Part shown: in pieces, positions 41,790 through 53,796 of the stretch
How the letters are laid out: every line of letters begins with the position of its first letter
How positions within the stretch are numbered: the first letter of the stretch is position 1
Source: Malaya genurostris
Taxonomy: Eukaryota; Arthropoda; Insecta; Diptera; Culicidae
Direction of reading: 5' to 3'
Length of the DNA stretch: 64,000 nucleotides
Assembly (NCBI RefSeq): GCF_030247185.1
Contig: NC_080570.1
Span: 120,060,689-120,124,688 of the forward strand
Program-made: the position numbers and the translations under genes
Notes under the pieces: generated by a model
What the model saw: only the letters and a program-made list of their open reading frames with translations
Databases searched by the model: none
What the model was told of the DNA's origin: nothing

Positions 41790-42810
41790 TTTTGCCTTTC
41801 TCATACAGGAAGGCTATACAATCACTGTGAAAACTGAAAACTGTCATATACCATTCGACTCAGCTCGACGAACTGAGCATATGTCTGTGTGTGTGTATGT
41901 TTATATGTATGTATGTGTATGTGACAAATAATGTCACTCGATTTTTTCAGAGATGGCTGAGCCGATTTTCACAAACTTAGATTCAAACGAAAGCTCTTAT
42001 AGTCCCATAGATATTGAATTTTATTGCGATCCGACTTCCGATTCCGGAATTACAAGGTAATATGTGCAAATCTATGAGAAAATGCGCATTCAATTTTCTT
42101 GGAAGTTCCTCAAACGATTTTTACAAACTAAAATGCAAATGAAAGGTTTTGAAATTATTCAAAAAGTCCCCGCAAAGTTGACCTAGATGTGAATTCCGGT
42201 TCCGGTACTACAGTGCAATCAGTGAAAATTTTTAATTTCATGAGTATTTTTTCAAAAGTGATGGCGAGACGAGGTGCACATTTTTTTAAATTTACTGGTA
42301 CATTCATTTAGCTGGTAGACCTTGTTAGTTGGTGGATATATGAATCTGCTTTAGGACTACTAGTGCCCGGCTTCCGCTTCCGAACGCACCGATAATAGTG
42401 AAGAAATGCTCCAAAAACGGAACTCACTTCGATTTCTCAGCAACGGTTAATCCGATTTTCACAAATCATGATTCAAATTAAAGCTTTCATTGTCTTTAAA
42501 TATGCTGTGCAATTCCATCCTGGTCCGACTTCCGGTTCCGAAACTATATGGCGATGAGTGTCAAAACATTCGAGTCGTCATTTAAAATGACGATGCAAAA
42601 CTGGTACGCGTCGCTACGTGCCGGTACGGAAAAAGAAGAAAACGCACCCGCCTAGCACACAGCGTGCTTTGTTCAATTTTGTATAGCGTGCAGAGTGGCC
42701 ACATTTAAATCTATATTAACTTGATATAACTGTTTACTAATTGAAAAGGTGATGGTAGTTTATACCGAAGAAAGTTTTTGATTCACCACTAGGTGGACGA
42801 AAAATTGTTT
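41790..42810 (-). repeat. family R dispersed repeat, copy R3 (inverted)
   Basis: Starts TTTGCCTTTCTCATACAGG, has CATATACCATTCGACTCAGC and CGACGAACTGAGC, a short TG run, and several ~150-bp units with GATTTTCACAAACTTAGATT and TCCGACTTCCG. It ends near CACCACTAGGTGGA (about 42785-42798). Confidence 0.75.
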
Positions 42811-42884
42811 TTATTGTACAACGGCCGCGTTAAGTTTAAGTGCAAAAGAGCCGAATAAAAAAACTTTATAAAAAAATCAATTTA

Positions 42885-43140
42885 TCGACCAGTTATTTCT
42901 CTTTCTTCTATCAGTAATTTTTTTGAGAAAATTATCTTGTTGAGAATGATGTCTCATATAAATGAAAATTCGATTTTTTACCAGAGCAGTTTGGGTTTCG
43001 TCATGAACATTCAACTACTAATCAACTTGTCAGAGTAACGAACATGATAAAAGCAAATAAATCTTCTGGATTATCCACTGGAGTTGCTCTTCTAGACATA
43101 GAAAAAGCATTCGACAGTGTTTGGCACAAAGGTTCAATAG
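42885..43140 (+). pseudogene. Jockey-like reverse-transcriptase fragment
   Basis: Nearly identical to about 22253-22510 of Jockey copy 1: the SISNFFEKIILLRMMSHINE region through LLDIEKAFDSVWHKG. It is cut off on both sides; the right end abuts family R copy R4. One base is missing in the FLPEQFGF region. Confidence 0.85.
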
Positions 43141-43157
43141 AATTATGTGGAACTGTA

Positions 43158-43271
43158 TTTGCCTTTCTCATATATAAAGGCTATACAATCACTGCAAAAA
43201 CCGACTTTTGAACCGAGGCCCGGAGGGCCGAATGTCATATACCATTCGACTCAGCTCGACGAACTGAGCAA

Positions 43272-43347
<76 letters not shown>

Positions 43348-44187
43348 CAAATATTGTCACTCACTTTTCTCGGAGATGGCTTAACCGATTTTCACAAACT
43401 TAGATTCAAATGAAAGGTCTCATGGTCCCATACAGAGTTCCTAAATTTCATTTGAATCCGACTTCCGGTTCCGGAATTACAGGGTGAAATGCACCAAATA
43501 TGTGGAAATAATGTCACTCACTTTTCTCAGAGATTACTAAACCGATTTTCACAATCTTAGATTTAAATGAAAGGTCTCATAGTCGCATACAAAATTCCTG
43601 AATATGATTTGGATCCGACTTTCGCTACCGGAATTGCAGGGTGATATGCACCAAAAATGGGAAAATAACTTTTCTCGGAGATGGCTGAACCGATTTTTAC
43701 AAACAAAGATTCAAATGAAATGTTTTGTGGTTCCATACAAAATTCCTGAATATTATTTGGATCCGACTTCCGGTTTGGGAGTTATGGGGTAAAATGTGCA
43801 AAAAAAGAAAATATGTGTTCTAACTTTTCTCATAAATGGCGCCACCGATTTTCACAAACTTAGGTTCAAATGAAAGGTCCTGTGGTCCCGTAATTCCTGA
43901 ATTTCATGCGGATCCGACTTCCGGATCCGGAAGTATAGGGTAAAGTGGGTTAAAAATTGTATATCATCACTGAAAATGGGGAAAAACCTTTAAAAAATCT
44001 AAATCGACCTCGAATCTTTTCCAATCGATAGTTTTCATCAGTAGACGGTCAAACAAACCGATTTCGGTTATTCTTTTAAGAATCGAAGAAAATTATTTTG
44101 AAGAATTATAAATTATAATTATAAATGATAGTATAGATATGAGAAAGGCATCATTACACTACTATGTGGATTAAAACAGGTTTTTCC
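43158..44187 (-). repeat. family R dispersed repeat, copy R4 (inverted, most complete)
   Basis: Left end GCCTTTCTCATATATAAAGG; right end GATATGAGAAAGGCATCATT to GGATTAAAACAGG. After a long TG microsatellite come four ~150-bp internal units, each with CTTTTCTC(G/A)GAGAT, ACCGATTTTCACAAACTTAG, TTCAAATGAAAGGT and GATCCGACTTCCGG. The ends share the inverted word GCCTTTCTCATAT. No coding region. Confidence 0.85.
43274..43347. repeat. (TG)n microsatellite in R4
   Basis: A nearly pure TG run of about 36 units at the conserved microsatellite site of family R. Confidence 0.95.
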
Positions 44188-45999
44188 TACTATTATTATG
44201 ATGTCCGAAATTTAACGTGAACTGGCTTTAGGTTCACTCAACTATGATTCGAATGCTTTGAACTACGAACTTCGCTCGTCATAGCGTTTCAAATTCACTT
44301 GAAATCAATTCCGCTCGAAAGGATCGAAAGTTCAAAAGTTCCCCAGAATCATAAAGCCGACACTGTGACCTAGTTTCTAATCTGATTTCATGCTGCCACG
44401 AACTATGATTTCCAGATGCAACTACTACGTGCTTGTCACCAATCGAATGAATGAATTCGTGTGAAAACACAACTCAATTGTCAACATTATTAGAGACGCT
44501 TCAACAATAAACCGGGACCTGGATTCCTAGCTCACCGACTGCCACCCGGCTACTCCAGCCCACCAGCCCGCCAGCCCGCGGCAAACAAATCAAAATCAAT
44601 TTTAAAACTCGCACTAAAAGTCACCTCCCCCTCCGAGGAGCGTCGCCTTCTCCGGGACCGGTGCCGTGCGCCACCGGAATGTTCAGTGAGAGCTAGCTAT
44701 TGATTGAGTTGTTAGCTGTCCAGCGATACCGATCTGGCCGTTCAGCCTTTTGAATGACCCCGTTCTTCTCGCAACCCAACTCTTTACCGACAAAACGCCG
44801 GACACGACGCCGATGGCCATGATAGCGATGCGATGCGAGCGAGCGAGCGGCAAATGCAATTTATTAATGCACGACGTTCAACACTGCTTCGAACGGGGAA
44901 TTCAATTCCCGCGAGAGAGTCCCGGTAGACAATGATGTTTGTATTATGGATTCGATGAATGTATCCAAATCGGTCCAAACTGCTTGAATATAAAAAAAAG
45001 AAAAAACAATTATGGGATCGGAAACCCAAAACCGTCCAAGACCGATATGTTTGGTAACAAAACTGGTTCCATGTGTGAGTTTGTTTACAAATTTTCGTGC
45101 ATACCGTGCTCGGCAGTCGTAAACATTACCGGGATAAAAATCGTTGAAATGTGTCCCAACGGTGTGATGTTTTGACTACGGGGTTCCTCAGGGTGCCGTA
45201 CGATGCGTTTTTATTCCTTCACTCTGCCCTGGTTAGGTCATAATCCTGTAGCTGGTTTGATGCAACAGGGATTGTTGAACGTGGCGAATGGGACCTGAAC
45301 CGCCTTTGAAGTCATCCAGATACGTCTCTTCTGAGGTCACAATAAAACTAAATTCAAACTGTCCGGGCTCATCATTTACACACATACACACACATGATGA
45401 AGGGTGGTGGTGGGTGATTTACAACCGACCACGGTTCTGGTTTAGAACTATGCATATGAGTTCCTTCCTCCGGAGGACGGAAGGAGCTAACTAGTATAAC
45501 ACAAATATTGTTGATAAAATGACTGCAGTCTACTGAAAACGACTGAAAATTGGGTCATACCGGAGCGAGCAGGCGGTAAAAAAAATCGTATCAACAAATA
45601 ATAAAGCCTTGCTGCAGTGAGACTGAATATGCAATCACCATCAACTCGTCGCCATTTCAGTGGAAAACAATCATGTTGGAGAACGGAGGAAAGGCTCTCG
45701 TGTCACACGATAGCGATTGGGATTGGGACACGGGGAAACCAATTTCCAATCGAGAAATATGAAAATTCAAATCAAGGTGATCGGTTTTTCCGAGTAATAA
45801 AACCATTCGGAATGGGTTTGTTGCTGTTTATCCGGCAGACAAATGTCGGCAATCCTGATGGTAAAAAATCGATATCGTTAAAATTTACCATGAAGAATAG
45901 AAGCTCCAAAAGGCTTCCTGGTGGATAGGAAATTCATTCGACGTCAAATAGAAGTAGGCTGTTTTAATTGGAAATTTGAAGAATTCTTTGGTTTTTTTA
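44188..45999. other. gene-poor segment with a GC-rich island
   Basis: 44510-44930 is clearly GC-richer than the flanks (CCACCCGGCTACTCCAGCCC and similar). It could be a conserved regulatory or non-coding exon, but no ORF there has a recognisable family or splice sites. 45180-45940 holds short ORFs without motifs. Confidence 0.35.
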
Positions 46000-46280
46000 C
46001 ATTGTTGCTCTAAACGACGGTTTGAAATTTCAAATATACTTCACCCTGTTGTTCCGAAACCGGAAGTCGAATCCAAACAAGAATTATCAGTAGTCTATGA
46101 AAGCGTAAAACCTTAAACCAAAACTAAAACCAGTACACTAAGAAAGCGTAAAACCAGTCTACGTTTGTGAAAATCTACTCAGTCGTATCTGAGAAGATGA
46201 AGAGAACTCTGTTTTTGAATTATAACCACTATTTACGGCACTTCCGGAACCGGGAACTGAGTACCGTTGTTGCTGAAATC
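46000..46280. repeat. family R-like internal blocks
   Basis: Contains GTTGTTCCGAAACCGGAAGT, TACGTTTGTGAAAATCTACT and CGGCACTTCCGGAACCGG, in R-like order but diverged. Confidence 0.45.
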
Positions 46281-46357
46281 GGTTCGTTTGACCAGAAACT
46301 TGCATAATCTATAAATTGAAACAACTTTGAGCCAAATTCATTTCCAATTTTTGATGA

Positions 46358-47130
46358 ACATGAACTTAGCGAGGCACCTCTCACCGATGATAACGCATAA
46401 AGATGCATAATTTGTTGCTAATTAGTTGCTAATAAGTGGCGGTAGATTTGAATTTGTTGCTCATTTTTTTAAAAGTTTTTTGAGTACTTCACTAAGTCCA
46501 TATGAAGTTAACGAAGCATCCCTCCCGAATAAGCTAGAAAACCAATCGAAACCCACTGAATAAATTGTTGCTAAGTAGTTGTTAATTAGTTACGGTATTT
46601 TTGAATTTTCTGCTCAATTTTTTTTATTTTTTATTTTTGAACACTTAGCTAACATAAATTCATATGAAGTTAATGAAGCCAAGCTTAAAAACAAATCGAA
46701 ACCCAGTGGATAGTTTGTTGCTAATTAGTTACGGCAATCTTGAATTTGTGGCACACTTCTTTGAAAATATTATGGTAAGTCTATAAGAACCTAACGAAGC
46801 ATCCCTCCTAAATAAACTTGAAAACAAATCCAAACCCGATGGATAAATTCATTTGAACTTAGCGAAGTTCTTAAAAAAAGAAAGAAAATATTTTGAGAAA
46901 TAAATTCATAATTACCGAAACAAAAATGCAACAAATTTTACACTGCATTTCGATTTGTTTTTAAGCTTATTTAGAAGGCGAGCTTCGTTAACTTCATATG
47001 ACCTTAGCGGAGTGCTAAAAAAAATTAAATGAACAACAAATTCAAAATTACCTTAACTAATTAGCAACAAATTATGCACATAATTGCGTTATCATCGGCG
47101 AAAGGTGCCTAACTAAGTTCATATGCATCG
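46358..47130. repeat. foldback element built of ~155-bp satellite-like units, copy 1
   Basis: The outer end GAACTTAGCGAGGCACCTCT (46362-46381) is mirrored by the complement of AAAGGTGCCTAACTAAGTTC (47101-47120). Units containing TTTGTTGCTAATTAGTTACG and TTCATATGAAGTTAA(C/T)GAAGC repeat about every 155 bp in one orientation up to ~46870, then in the opposite orientation from ~46900. No ORF. Confidence 0.8.
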
Positions 47131-47139
47131 TTTTTTCCC

Positions 47140-47620
47140 TTATTGTTCTAAATGACGTGTTGCAATTCTTCAATAATTTGTGGGAACAAAATACTTTTCA
47201 TTTGAATCTAATTTTGTGAAAATCGGTCCAGTCGTTTCTAAGTAATTTTAGTGATTTCCGGTTTTGAAAATGAAATTCATATACTTATCAGCTTGTAACT
47301 CCGGAACCAGAAGTCATACCTGCAGCCCGCCTGGGTTCGATTCCCAACCCCGCACATAGGGTCAGAAAGTTCTGCTGGCCCGAAGAGGCGAATGACATTA
47401 ATGTTAAAGTCTCTATAATTGAAACAAAAAAAAAGTCATACCTGGATGAAATTCGGTAGGGCACTATGGAATGGAAGAACCTTTTTTTTATATCTGAGTT
47501 TGTAATAATTGGTCCAGCGGTCTGTGAGAAAATCGAGTGCACTTTTTTGTTGTTTTTTTTTTGCACAATTTATCCCGTATCTCTGGAACCGGAATTCGGA
47601 TCCGGATGAAATTCAGTCGC
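47140..47620. repeat. family R-like blocks carrying a SINE
   Basis: R-type motifs (GAATCTAATTTTGTGAAAAT, ACTCCGGAACCAGAAGTCAT, TCTGGAACCGGAATTCGGAT) on both sides of the SINE at 47323-47432. Confidence 0.55.
47323..47432 (+). mobile_element. 5'-truncated tRNA-related SINE with target-site duplication
   Basis: The 12-bp direct repeat AAGTCATACCTG flanks the insertion (47311-47322 and 47433-47444). Inside are a perfect B box (GGTTCGATTCC, 47334-47344), ACCCCGCACATAGGGTCAGA, GCCCGAAGAGGCGAATGAC and a 3' A-run. This resembles widespread culicine SINEs of the Feilai type; the family name is from recall and tentative. Confidence 0.85.
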
Positions 47621-49379
47621 AAGCTATAGGCAAGGTTGCTGATCCTATCAATGAAACATCACTCGTGAACTATTCTTTTCACCGGCGATGCTCTACCCGT
47701 GCGGCGAGCAGTTTTTATATATTCCGTGTCTGCTTCATTCATTCTTTTCTTCCACTCAGAGAATTGTACCGTTTGGCAAAGCAAGCAAGCATCATATATG
47801 TACTCTGTTGGCTCGCAGTGAGTTCGTTTCGAAGCGTTTAGGTAGAAAGCTATTCAGTGGTGCTGATGACTCGCGTTGAGTCGAATTTTCAACTCACGGT
47901 GATTCGTTCTCTGTGACGTATGGCGGTACAACTGAATGACCGCCCAGGAAAAAATTTTATTCCTAAATGAAGCTTATAAGAAAGATTCGAATCTTTTTGA
48001 ATTGTATTCACTGCACATTTCTTCGGTGTTTGCTATACTTCAATCGTTATTTGTAGCGTTAGGGACAACTTTGATACCTGCCAGAATATGTTATTGATTA
48101 ACCATCAAACTGTAAAGGGTTATTAATGGAGCGTTTTTGTGTGTCGTAAATATGTAACTTTCACTCCTATTCCGTAGTTCTATAATAAATTCATTTTGTG
48201 TTTCGATCGAGTTCGACTTTTCCAAACAAATTTTACCTCATTCGAAATGCCAAATTGGTATTTTTCATTCGGTCGAATGTAGGGTTGTTTATTATGCTTG
48301 AGAAGTAATAGTCCCAAGTTTTTGTCAATTATTATTGTTTCTCATGATCGTGAAACTATTTATATACCGATTACAAAGCCATTCGACGATCGTTACCTTA
48401 ATAATTATAAACATATGTGATGACACTAATAATTGCTTTTAATTTCATGTTGATCATTTATAATAAACTAATAGTATTTGTATTGACTTCGAGACAAGTT
48501 GTGTCGAACCAAGTCAACTACCAAAAAGATTGAGACCAACTTTGATGATACACACTATTAGTTCTTACAAATACAAGAAGAACCATAAATACCAAATAAT
48601 TCCGTCACATTCAATATACAGGGCGTTAGAGCTACAATATAATAGAAACTAAAACCGAAATAGAACTTCTATAATTTTGTATAAGGCACTAATTTGGAGG
48701 CCAACATAAGATTTTACTGAATAATGATATTTCTATTATTATCAAAAACAAACAAACTCTCTACAGTTACTTGTTGGAAACTGTGCCATGGCTAATCGTG
48801 CAATGAAGACCTTCCGCAGTTTCCAATAACGAAATAAATATCTAAAAATCAAGTATCATACAATCAAACATAACAAAATTATCTGTCTCGTGACTTTAGT
48901 GACGTTTAATAAAGTGGAATTAAATGCATAATTTTTTTTCTTGATCCTATATTCTCCTACTATCTCCTGATTATGTCATAACAGAATTATATTTCATTTG
49001 GACTCTTTGTATGTGATCCTTGAAGTATTCACGTAAAAATTTTTTTGCTCAACATAGTTTTAAGGTAAATAATACAATGAGTAGTTTCAAAACTGAATGT
49101 GTGATATGAGTAACAAAAATTCTAAATCGCACTATCTAACAAATCGATAAACCACGTGGATTGTGTTATTTTTCAAATTGAAATCGTTTTCTCTGTAATA
49201 TGAATATTGTAAAATGTTATGAAATTGAATTTACAATTTCTTCAAGCGGAGGTTCTTTTTTTTTAAAAAAAGCTAAACCGATCACTTCGGGAGTCAATTG
49301 TAGAACATTTTATTTTCAATACATTTTTCACAGCAATATCAGATTGTAATCTTAATTTGATTTCAGCAAAGTACAAAAA
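47621..49379. other. unassigned AT-rich segment
   Basis: No coding motif, element end or repeat unit was recognised over ~1.75 kb, apart from ordinary A/T runs. Confidence 0.4.
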
Positions 49380-50700
49380 ACATAAAATAAATTGAGCAAC
49401 GAATTCGAAATTATCGTAACTAATTAGCAACAAATTATTCACCTACTTGCGTTATCTTTGGCGGAAGGTGCCTCGCTAAGTTCATGCTCAACGATCCGGA
49501 GCAAATTGTTCTGCCAATTGAACTACTCTGGATGCGATGAAACACAACTTAGAAGATTTTCCGGTCAAAAAGAACCGGGTATATGATCTCATATAATCTA
49601 ATATAATATTTCGCTATTCGACATGTTAGGTCTTTATGTTTTTCATTACCTGGAAAATTCACATTTTATGTTAGCAATATATTTTCTTGTAGAAAACTTA
49701 CAATCAGAAATCAACATTATCCATTTTTTTAATAGAAGAATTGGTCTGTTTCGAAAGAACAGAAGACACCCAGAGCAGTGAATTACTTGATCATTAACTA
49801 AGCGAGGCACACCCGCTGATGGTAACACAAATAGGTGAATAATTTGTTGCTAAACAGTTACAGTAGCTTTGACTTTGTTGCTCAATTTTTTATATTTATT
49901 TCTAGTATTATGCAAAGTTCGTATAAAATTTACGGAGCACCCCTCCCAAAAAAGTTTGGAAAGGAATTGAAACCCAGTGGATAATTTGTTGCTTATTAGC
50001 TGCTAATTAGTTACAGAATTTTGAATTTGTTGCTCTTTTTTGTATTTCGCTCAATTCATATGAAGTTAACGAAGCAGCCCTATTAAATAAACTGATTGAG
50101 CAACGAACTCCAAATCACTGAAACTAATTAGAAACTAAGAAGCAACAAATTACCCATTGAGTTTGCTTTCAAGCCTATTTAGAAAAAGTGCTTAGATTAC
50201 TTCATATGAACTTAGCGAAGTACTCGAAAAATTAAAAAAATAGAAACAAATTCAATTTATTTATTTTGAATTGGTTTTTCATTAATTTAATAAAAACTTA
50301 ATTCATAACTTCATATGAACACAGCGAAGTACTCAAAATAATAAAAAAAAAAATAACGACGAATTCAAAATCACCGTAACCAATTAAAAAATTAGCCACA
50401 AATGATTCACTGAGCTTCGAGTTGTTTTCCAGTTCACTTATGAAGGCTGCTTCGTTAATTTCATATAAATTTAGCGAAATACACAAACAAATTGAGCAAC
50501 AAATTCAAAATTCCGTAACTAATTAGCAACTGATAAGCAACAAATTATTCACTGGGTTTGGAGTTGTTGGCAAGCTTATTTAAAATGGCCACTTCGTTAA
50601 CTTCATATGAACTTAGCAAAATACCCAAAAAAAAATGGAGAAACAAATTCAAAATTACCGTAACTAACTAGCAACTTATGAGCAACAAAGTGTCCACTGT
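49380..50700. repeat. foldback/satellite-like repeat, copies 2 and 3
   Basis: 49390-49490 is an end unit (AACTAATTAGCAACAAATTA through GGAAGGTGCCTCGCTAAGTT). 49795 onward starts a second element (CTAAGCGAGGCACACCCGC) whose units run in one orientation to ~50090 and in the inverse from ~50100 to 50700. The units match those of 46358-47130: TTGAGCAACAAATTCAAAAT, CCGTAACTAATTAGCAAC and AACTTCATATGAACTTAGC. The segment 49491-49794 between the two parts shows nothing recognisable. Confidence 0.75.
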
Positions 50701-50859
50701 GCGTGTTTTCGATATGGAGTTTCGAAGTTTTGCAGTTGTTTTTTTTCGGAAACATCAGTTTTTTATTATCGGCTGTCTTAGAAATGCGGCGAATCATGGA
50801 GATCTGAGGTTATCTCGAGTAATAAATTAACAAGAAAATCGAAATTTTGAGACAAAATA

Positions 50860-51345
50860 ACACAACTTTTTGAACAAAAAAATGCTTTTTCAAGGTAACA
50901 CAAAATCCCGACGAATTACGCTTCTTCAAGACAAGCATCGAAAAGATCAATTTCAAAAAAGATTTCTAATATAGGTGTTTTTTTTACGCGGATTCCCGAA
51001 GTTATCTGCTTTTATACGATGCGCATTTTTCGTTTAAAAAATTTTGTTGTTTAAATCAATAACATTTTATGGATTAATCAGGCATGATAGGGACTAGTGA
51101 GTCAATGAGTTTGGACATTTCATATGAATGAGGGTCCAAATGAATGAAAATTATCAATTTTTTGAACAATAAAAATGCTTTTCCAAGGTAACACAAAATC
51201 CCAACGAATTATGCATCTTCAAGACTACGGCATCAAAAAGATCAATTGTGATGAAAATTATCAATCTTGGAGAGCAGTAAATGTATTCATCTTGAAGTGT
51301 TTACACTACTAAAACTAATACTTACGGATTTCCGCGGAAGCTGAA
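50860..51345. repeat. direct repeat blocks 285 bp apart with MITE-like ends
   Basis: 50870-50935 and 51155-51225 share AAGGTAACACAAAATCCC(A/G)AC and TTCTTCAAGAC/ATCTTCAAGAC. TTTTACGCGGATTCCCGAAG (50985-51004) and ACGGATTTCCGCGGAAG (51324-51340) relate them to the MITE at 26218-26620. Confidence 0.55.
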
Positions 51346-51646
51346 TTTTTTTTTTGCAATCAGTTCAAACTGAAAATTTTTTTAAAAAAAACAAATTCGT
51401 TCGGGAAACGTTTAAAAACAGTGTGTTGAACATTTTCGTGATATAAATATATTGCTGAATAACAGAAGTAACTGAAAGCAGTAAAAAGAGACAATTTTCC
51501 GATTGTGACCTTTTACGACTTGAAAGCAGGTAACCGATGAATCTATTCCCAGCTATATTTTGGTCGTTGGATACCACTCTAGGCTTGATCTATCCGGAGA
51601 AAATTGATAGATACTATCAATCCTTCACTGGGCACTAGCCCTTTAA
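51346..51646. other. unassigned AT-rich spacer
   Basis: No coding motif or element end recognised. Confidence 0.35.
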
Positions 51647-51896
51647 CCAGGCAACCAGTAAGCACTAACAATGGCAGTAAAATAGCATTTTATAAGCACA
51701 GGAAATACTTATAGCTTTATATCTGCAATTAGAAAAATTATCTGTTGTAAATCAATCAGAAATTATGCATAATCTACGAATAGCAGTATATTTTGCCAAA
51801 ATCGGTCATAATTCAGTCTCAAGAGACATCCAAATGCCAATTAGCGATTATATACTGTCATAATGCGGCATTGGCATGTGCTTATGGGTTACCTGG
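51647..51896. repeat. MITE with CCAGGYAACC inverted ends
   Basis: The left end CCAGGCAACCAGTAAGCACT is mirrored by the complement of GTGCTTATGGGTTACCTGG at the right. About 250 bp, no ORF. Confidence 0.65.
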
Positions 51897-53526
51897 ATAG
51901 TCCAGGACTTTAATAGTCAAAATGTCAAGTAGTCCCATATTCAAGCAGTCACAAATTCAAAAGTCGAAGATTCAAATAGTTCAAGAGCCCACATGTTGAA
52001 CAGTACAGCAGTTCCAGTATCGAGGAGATTTTAGACGACAGATCTGAAAAAATAATTGAAATTAGATCCATCCGGATTAACTTGGGTGGAAAGTGTCTAG
52101 TGTAGTGCATTGTATTTTTTGTCCTTTTTTCCTAGGATGAAATTTTGCAAAACATCTGACACGTGCACTTATTTTGGGTCAGAGCGAAACACTGTTTTTA
52201 CTCAATGGTGAAGGACGTGGGATTGGATTCTCTGCCAACCAAATGCGACCAAACAAACAAAACAGATTGACAGGAGAGACAGACTCATCCGACAGACAGC
52301 ACAAGGGGTTGCAGTGAATGTGTGCAAAATTTAAACCGATCGTTTTTCTTTTTTGACTTTCTTCGAAGCAAATGAAGGTCCCGCCCGCATCTCCCCGACG
52401 TACTCCCAGCACAAAGGACCGCGCCTGTTTCGCACTGATGCAATGCGACAAGCGATTTCTTGGTTGAAATTTCCGAAGATCACTGCTGTCCCATTTAGAT
52501 GGCGGCCGGGTCTCCATTTCGGGACGGGACTTTTGATGCAAGATTTTTTAATGAGTTCGGTTTGATATTTCTTCTACCGTCTGAACCGTGTCTAATTAGT
52601 AACCGGAAAGGAAAGGTGGGTGGGTGGTTGGTTGGTTGCGCAATTCACGGAGAAACATTTTTTTTTGGCTCCGGTTGTTTTTTTTTTTTGCTTTCTTTCT
52701 TTCTTTGCTTGCGACACGTGCGAAAAAGGCGGCGGCGGCTAATTGCACTGTGGATTGAACGCCCGGTCCCGAAACGGGTCATGGACGGATAAAATCAGAT
52801 ATTCAACGAACAGGTGGTTTCGGTTACTGAAAACTCTTCGTTCGAGGTACAAAGTCAGACTAGATGCCAATAAATATCGAAACTCATCTCATCGGAAAGA
52901 ATCAAAGCATCAATGCGAGACGGAAGAATCATCATCGTAGGTTCATAAAATTTTCTCATTGTTCAGAGAGTGATTTTTCCAGAAGTACCCAGTGAGAAGT
53001 CCAACAAAAGTATTTCAGAACTGTTCAATACTGATTTTGTTCGATTTATTGAACAATGGACCGCAACGATCCAACGTTGAGCCGGTCCAATGTCCAAATG
53101 GTTGAATGTTCCAATGTCCAAAAAATCGCTCATCTCCTGTACGGAATCCTTATTAAACAATTTTAAAACTCTAAGATTTTTATTCAAATTCAAAGAATCT
53201 AGTTTTATCAAAATATACTCAACAACGTATGAGAAAATAAAGCGTCGTTATTTTTGAATAGTTTTTGTACAATCAACAATCCAACAATGGACGATGACAG
53301 GGTGAGTGAACCAACTACACCTAAATCATTTTCGAAATGAGAACGAATAATACCTTCCTTTCTCCTCCTCTGTACAAGGACAAATAATAACAACAAGATC
53401 TAGTAAAAAAAGGCAGTTTAAAACTACCCAGTAATGATGCTTCTCTAATTTTACATATTACAAATTAATTCATCATTTATATTAAGAATGCTGATCCATT
53501 ACTAAATAGTTTCTAACAGGAGACTA
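51897..53526. other. gene-poor segment with a GC-rich island
   Basis: 51905-52015 is a degenerate string of ~15-bp AGTC/TTCAA words. 52360-52800 is GC-rich, with TGGGTGGTTGGTTGG and GGCGGCGGCGG runs. ORFs here (up to 120 codons) have no family motif. 52930-53520 is AT-rich. Confidence 0.35.
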
Positions 53527-53793
53527 TCCATTTGTAATATTCACTAACGTATAAATCTGATAAACAATAAAATACCATAAAATGGAGGAATTGGGGTAAA
53601 ATAGCCACCAAAACGATTCGTACGGCCAGTGTAGGTTCTTCCATTCGATTCTCCAGACTGTTTTACATGAAACTAGGCTATTCCAGAATACCGTTTTCAA
53701 CTTCTTTTCAAGTTACAGAGCGAATGTTATAGGAAACCCCAAAAATGCTGTACATTTTGGGGTAAAACGAGTAGGATGGCGATTCGTGCGGCC
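53527..53793. repeat. family F segment, left direct repeat of a pair
   Basis: Matches 55449-55690 nearly base for base (CACTAACGTATAAATCTGAT, ATGGAGGAATTGGGGTAAAA, GGCCAGTGTAGGTTCTTCCA), in the same orientation. One short deletion in the right copy (in AACTTCTTTTCAAGTTAC). The sequence belongs to the family of 14277-15480. Confidence 0.85.
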
Positions 53794-53796
53794 ATT

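Noticed and set aside
43147..43347. ORF ending in a long Cys-Val repeat
   Set aside because: A translation of the TG microsatellite in family R.
46358..50700. CRISPR-like array
   Set aside because: Units are long, diverged and inverted, with no short constant repeat and unique spacers; the genome is eukaryotic.
52179..52541. 120-codon minus-strand ORF in the GC-rich island
   Set aside because: No recognisable domain, composition is irregular, and an overlapping ORF is open on the other strand; treated as chance in GC-rich DNA.
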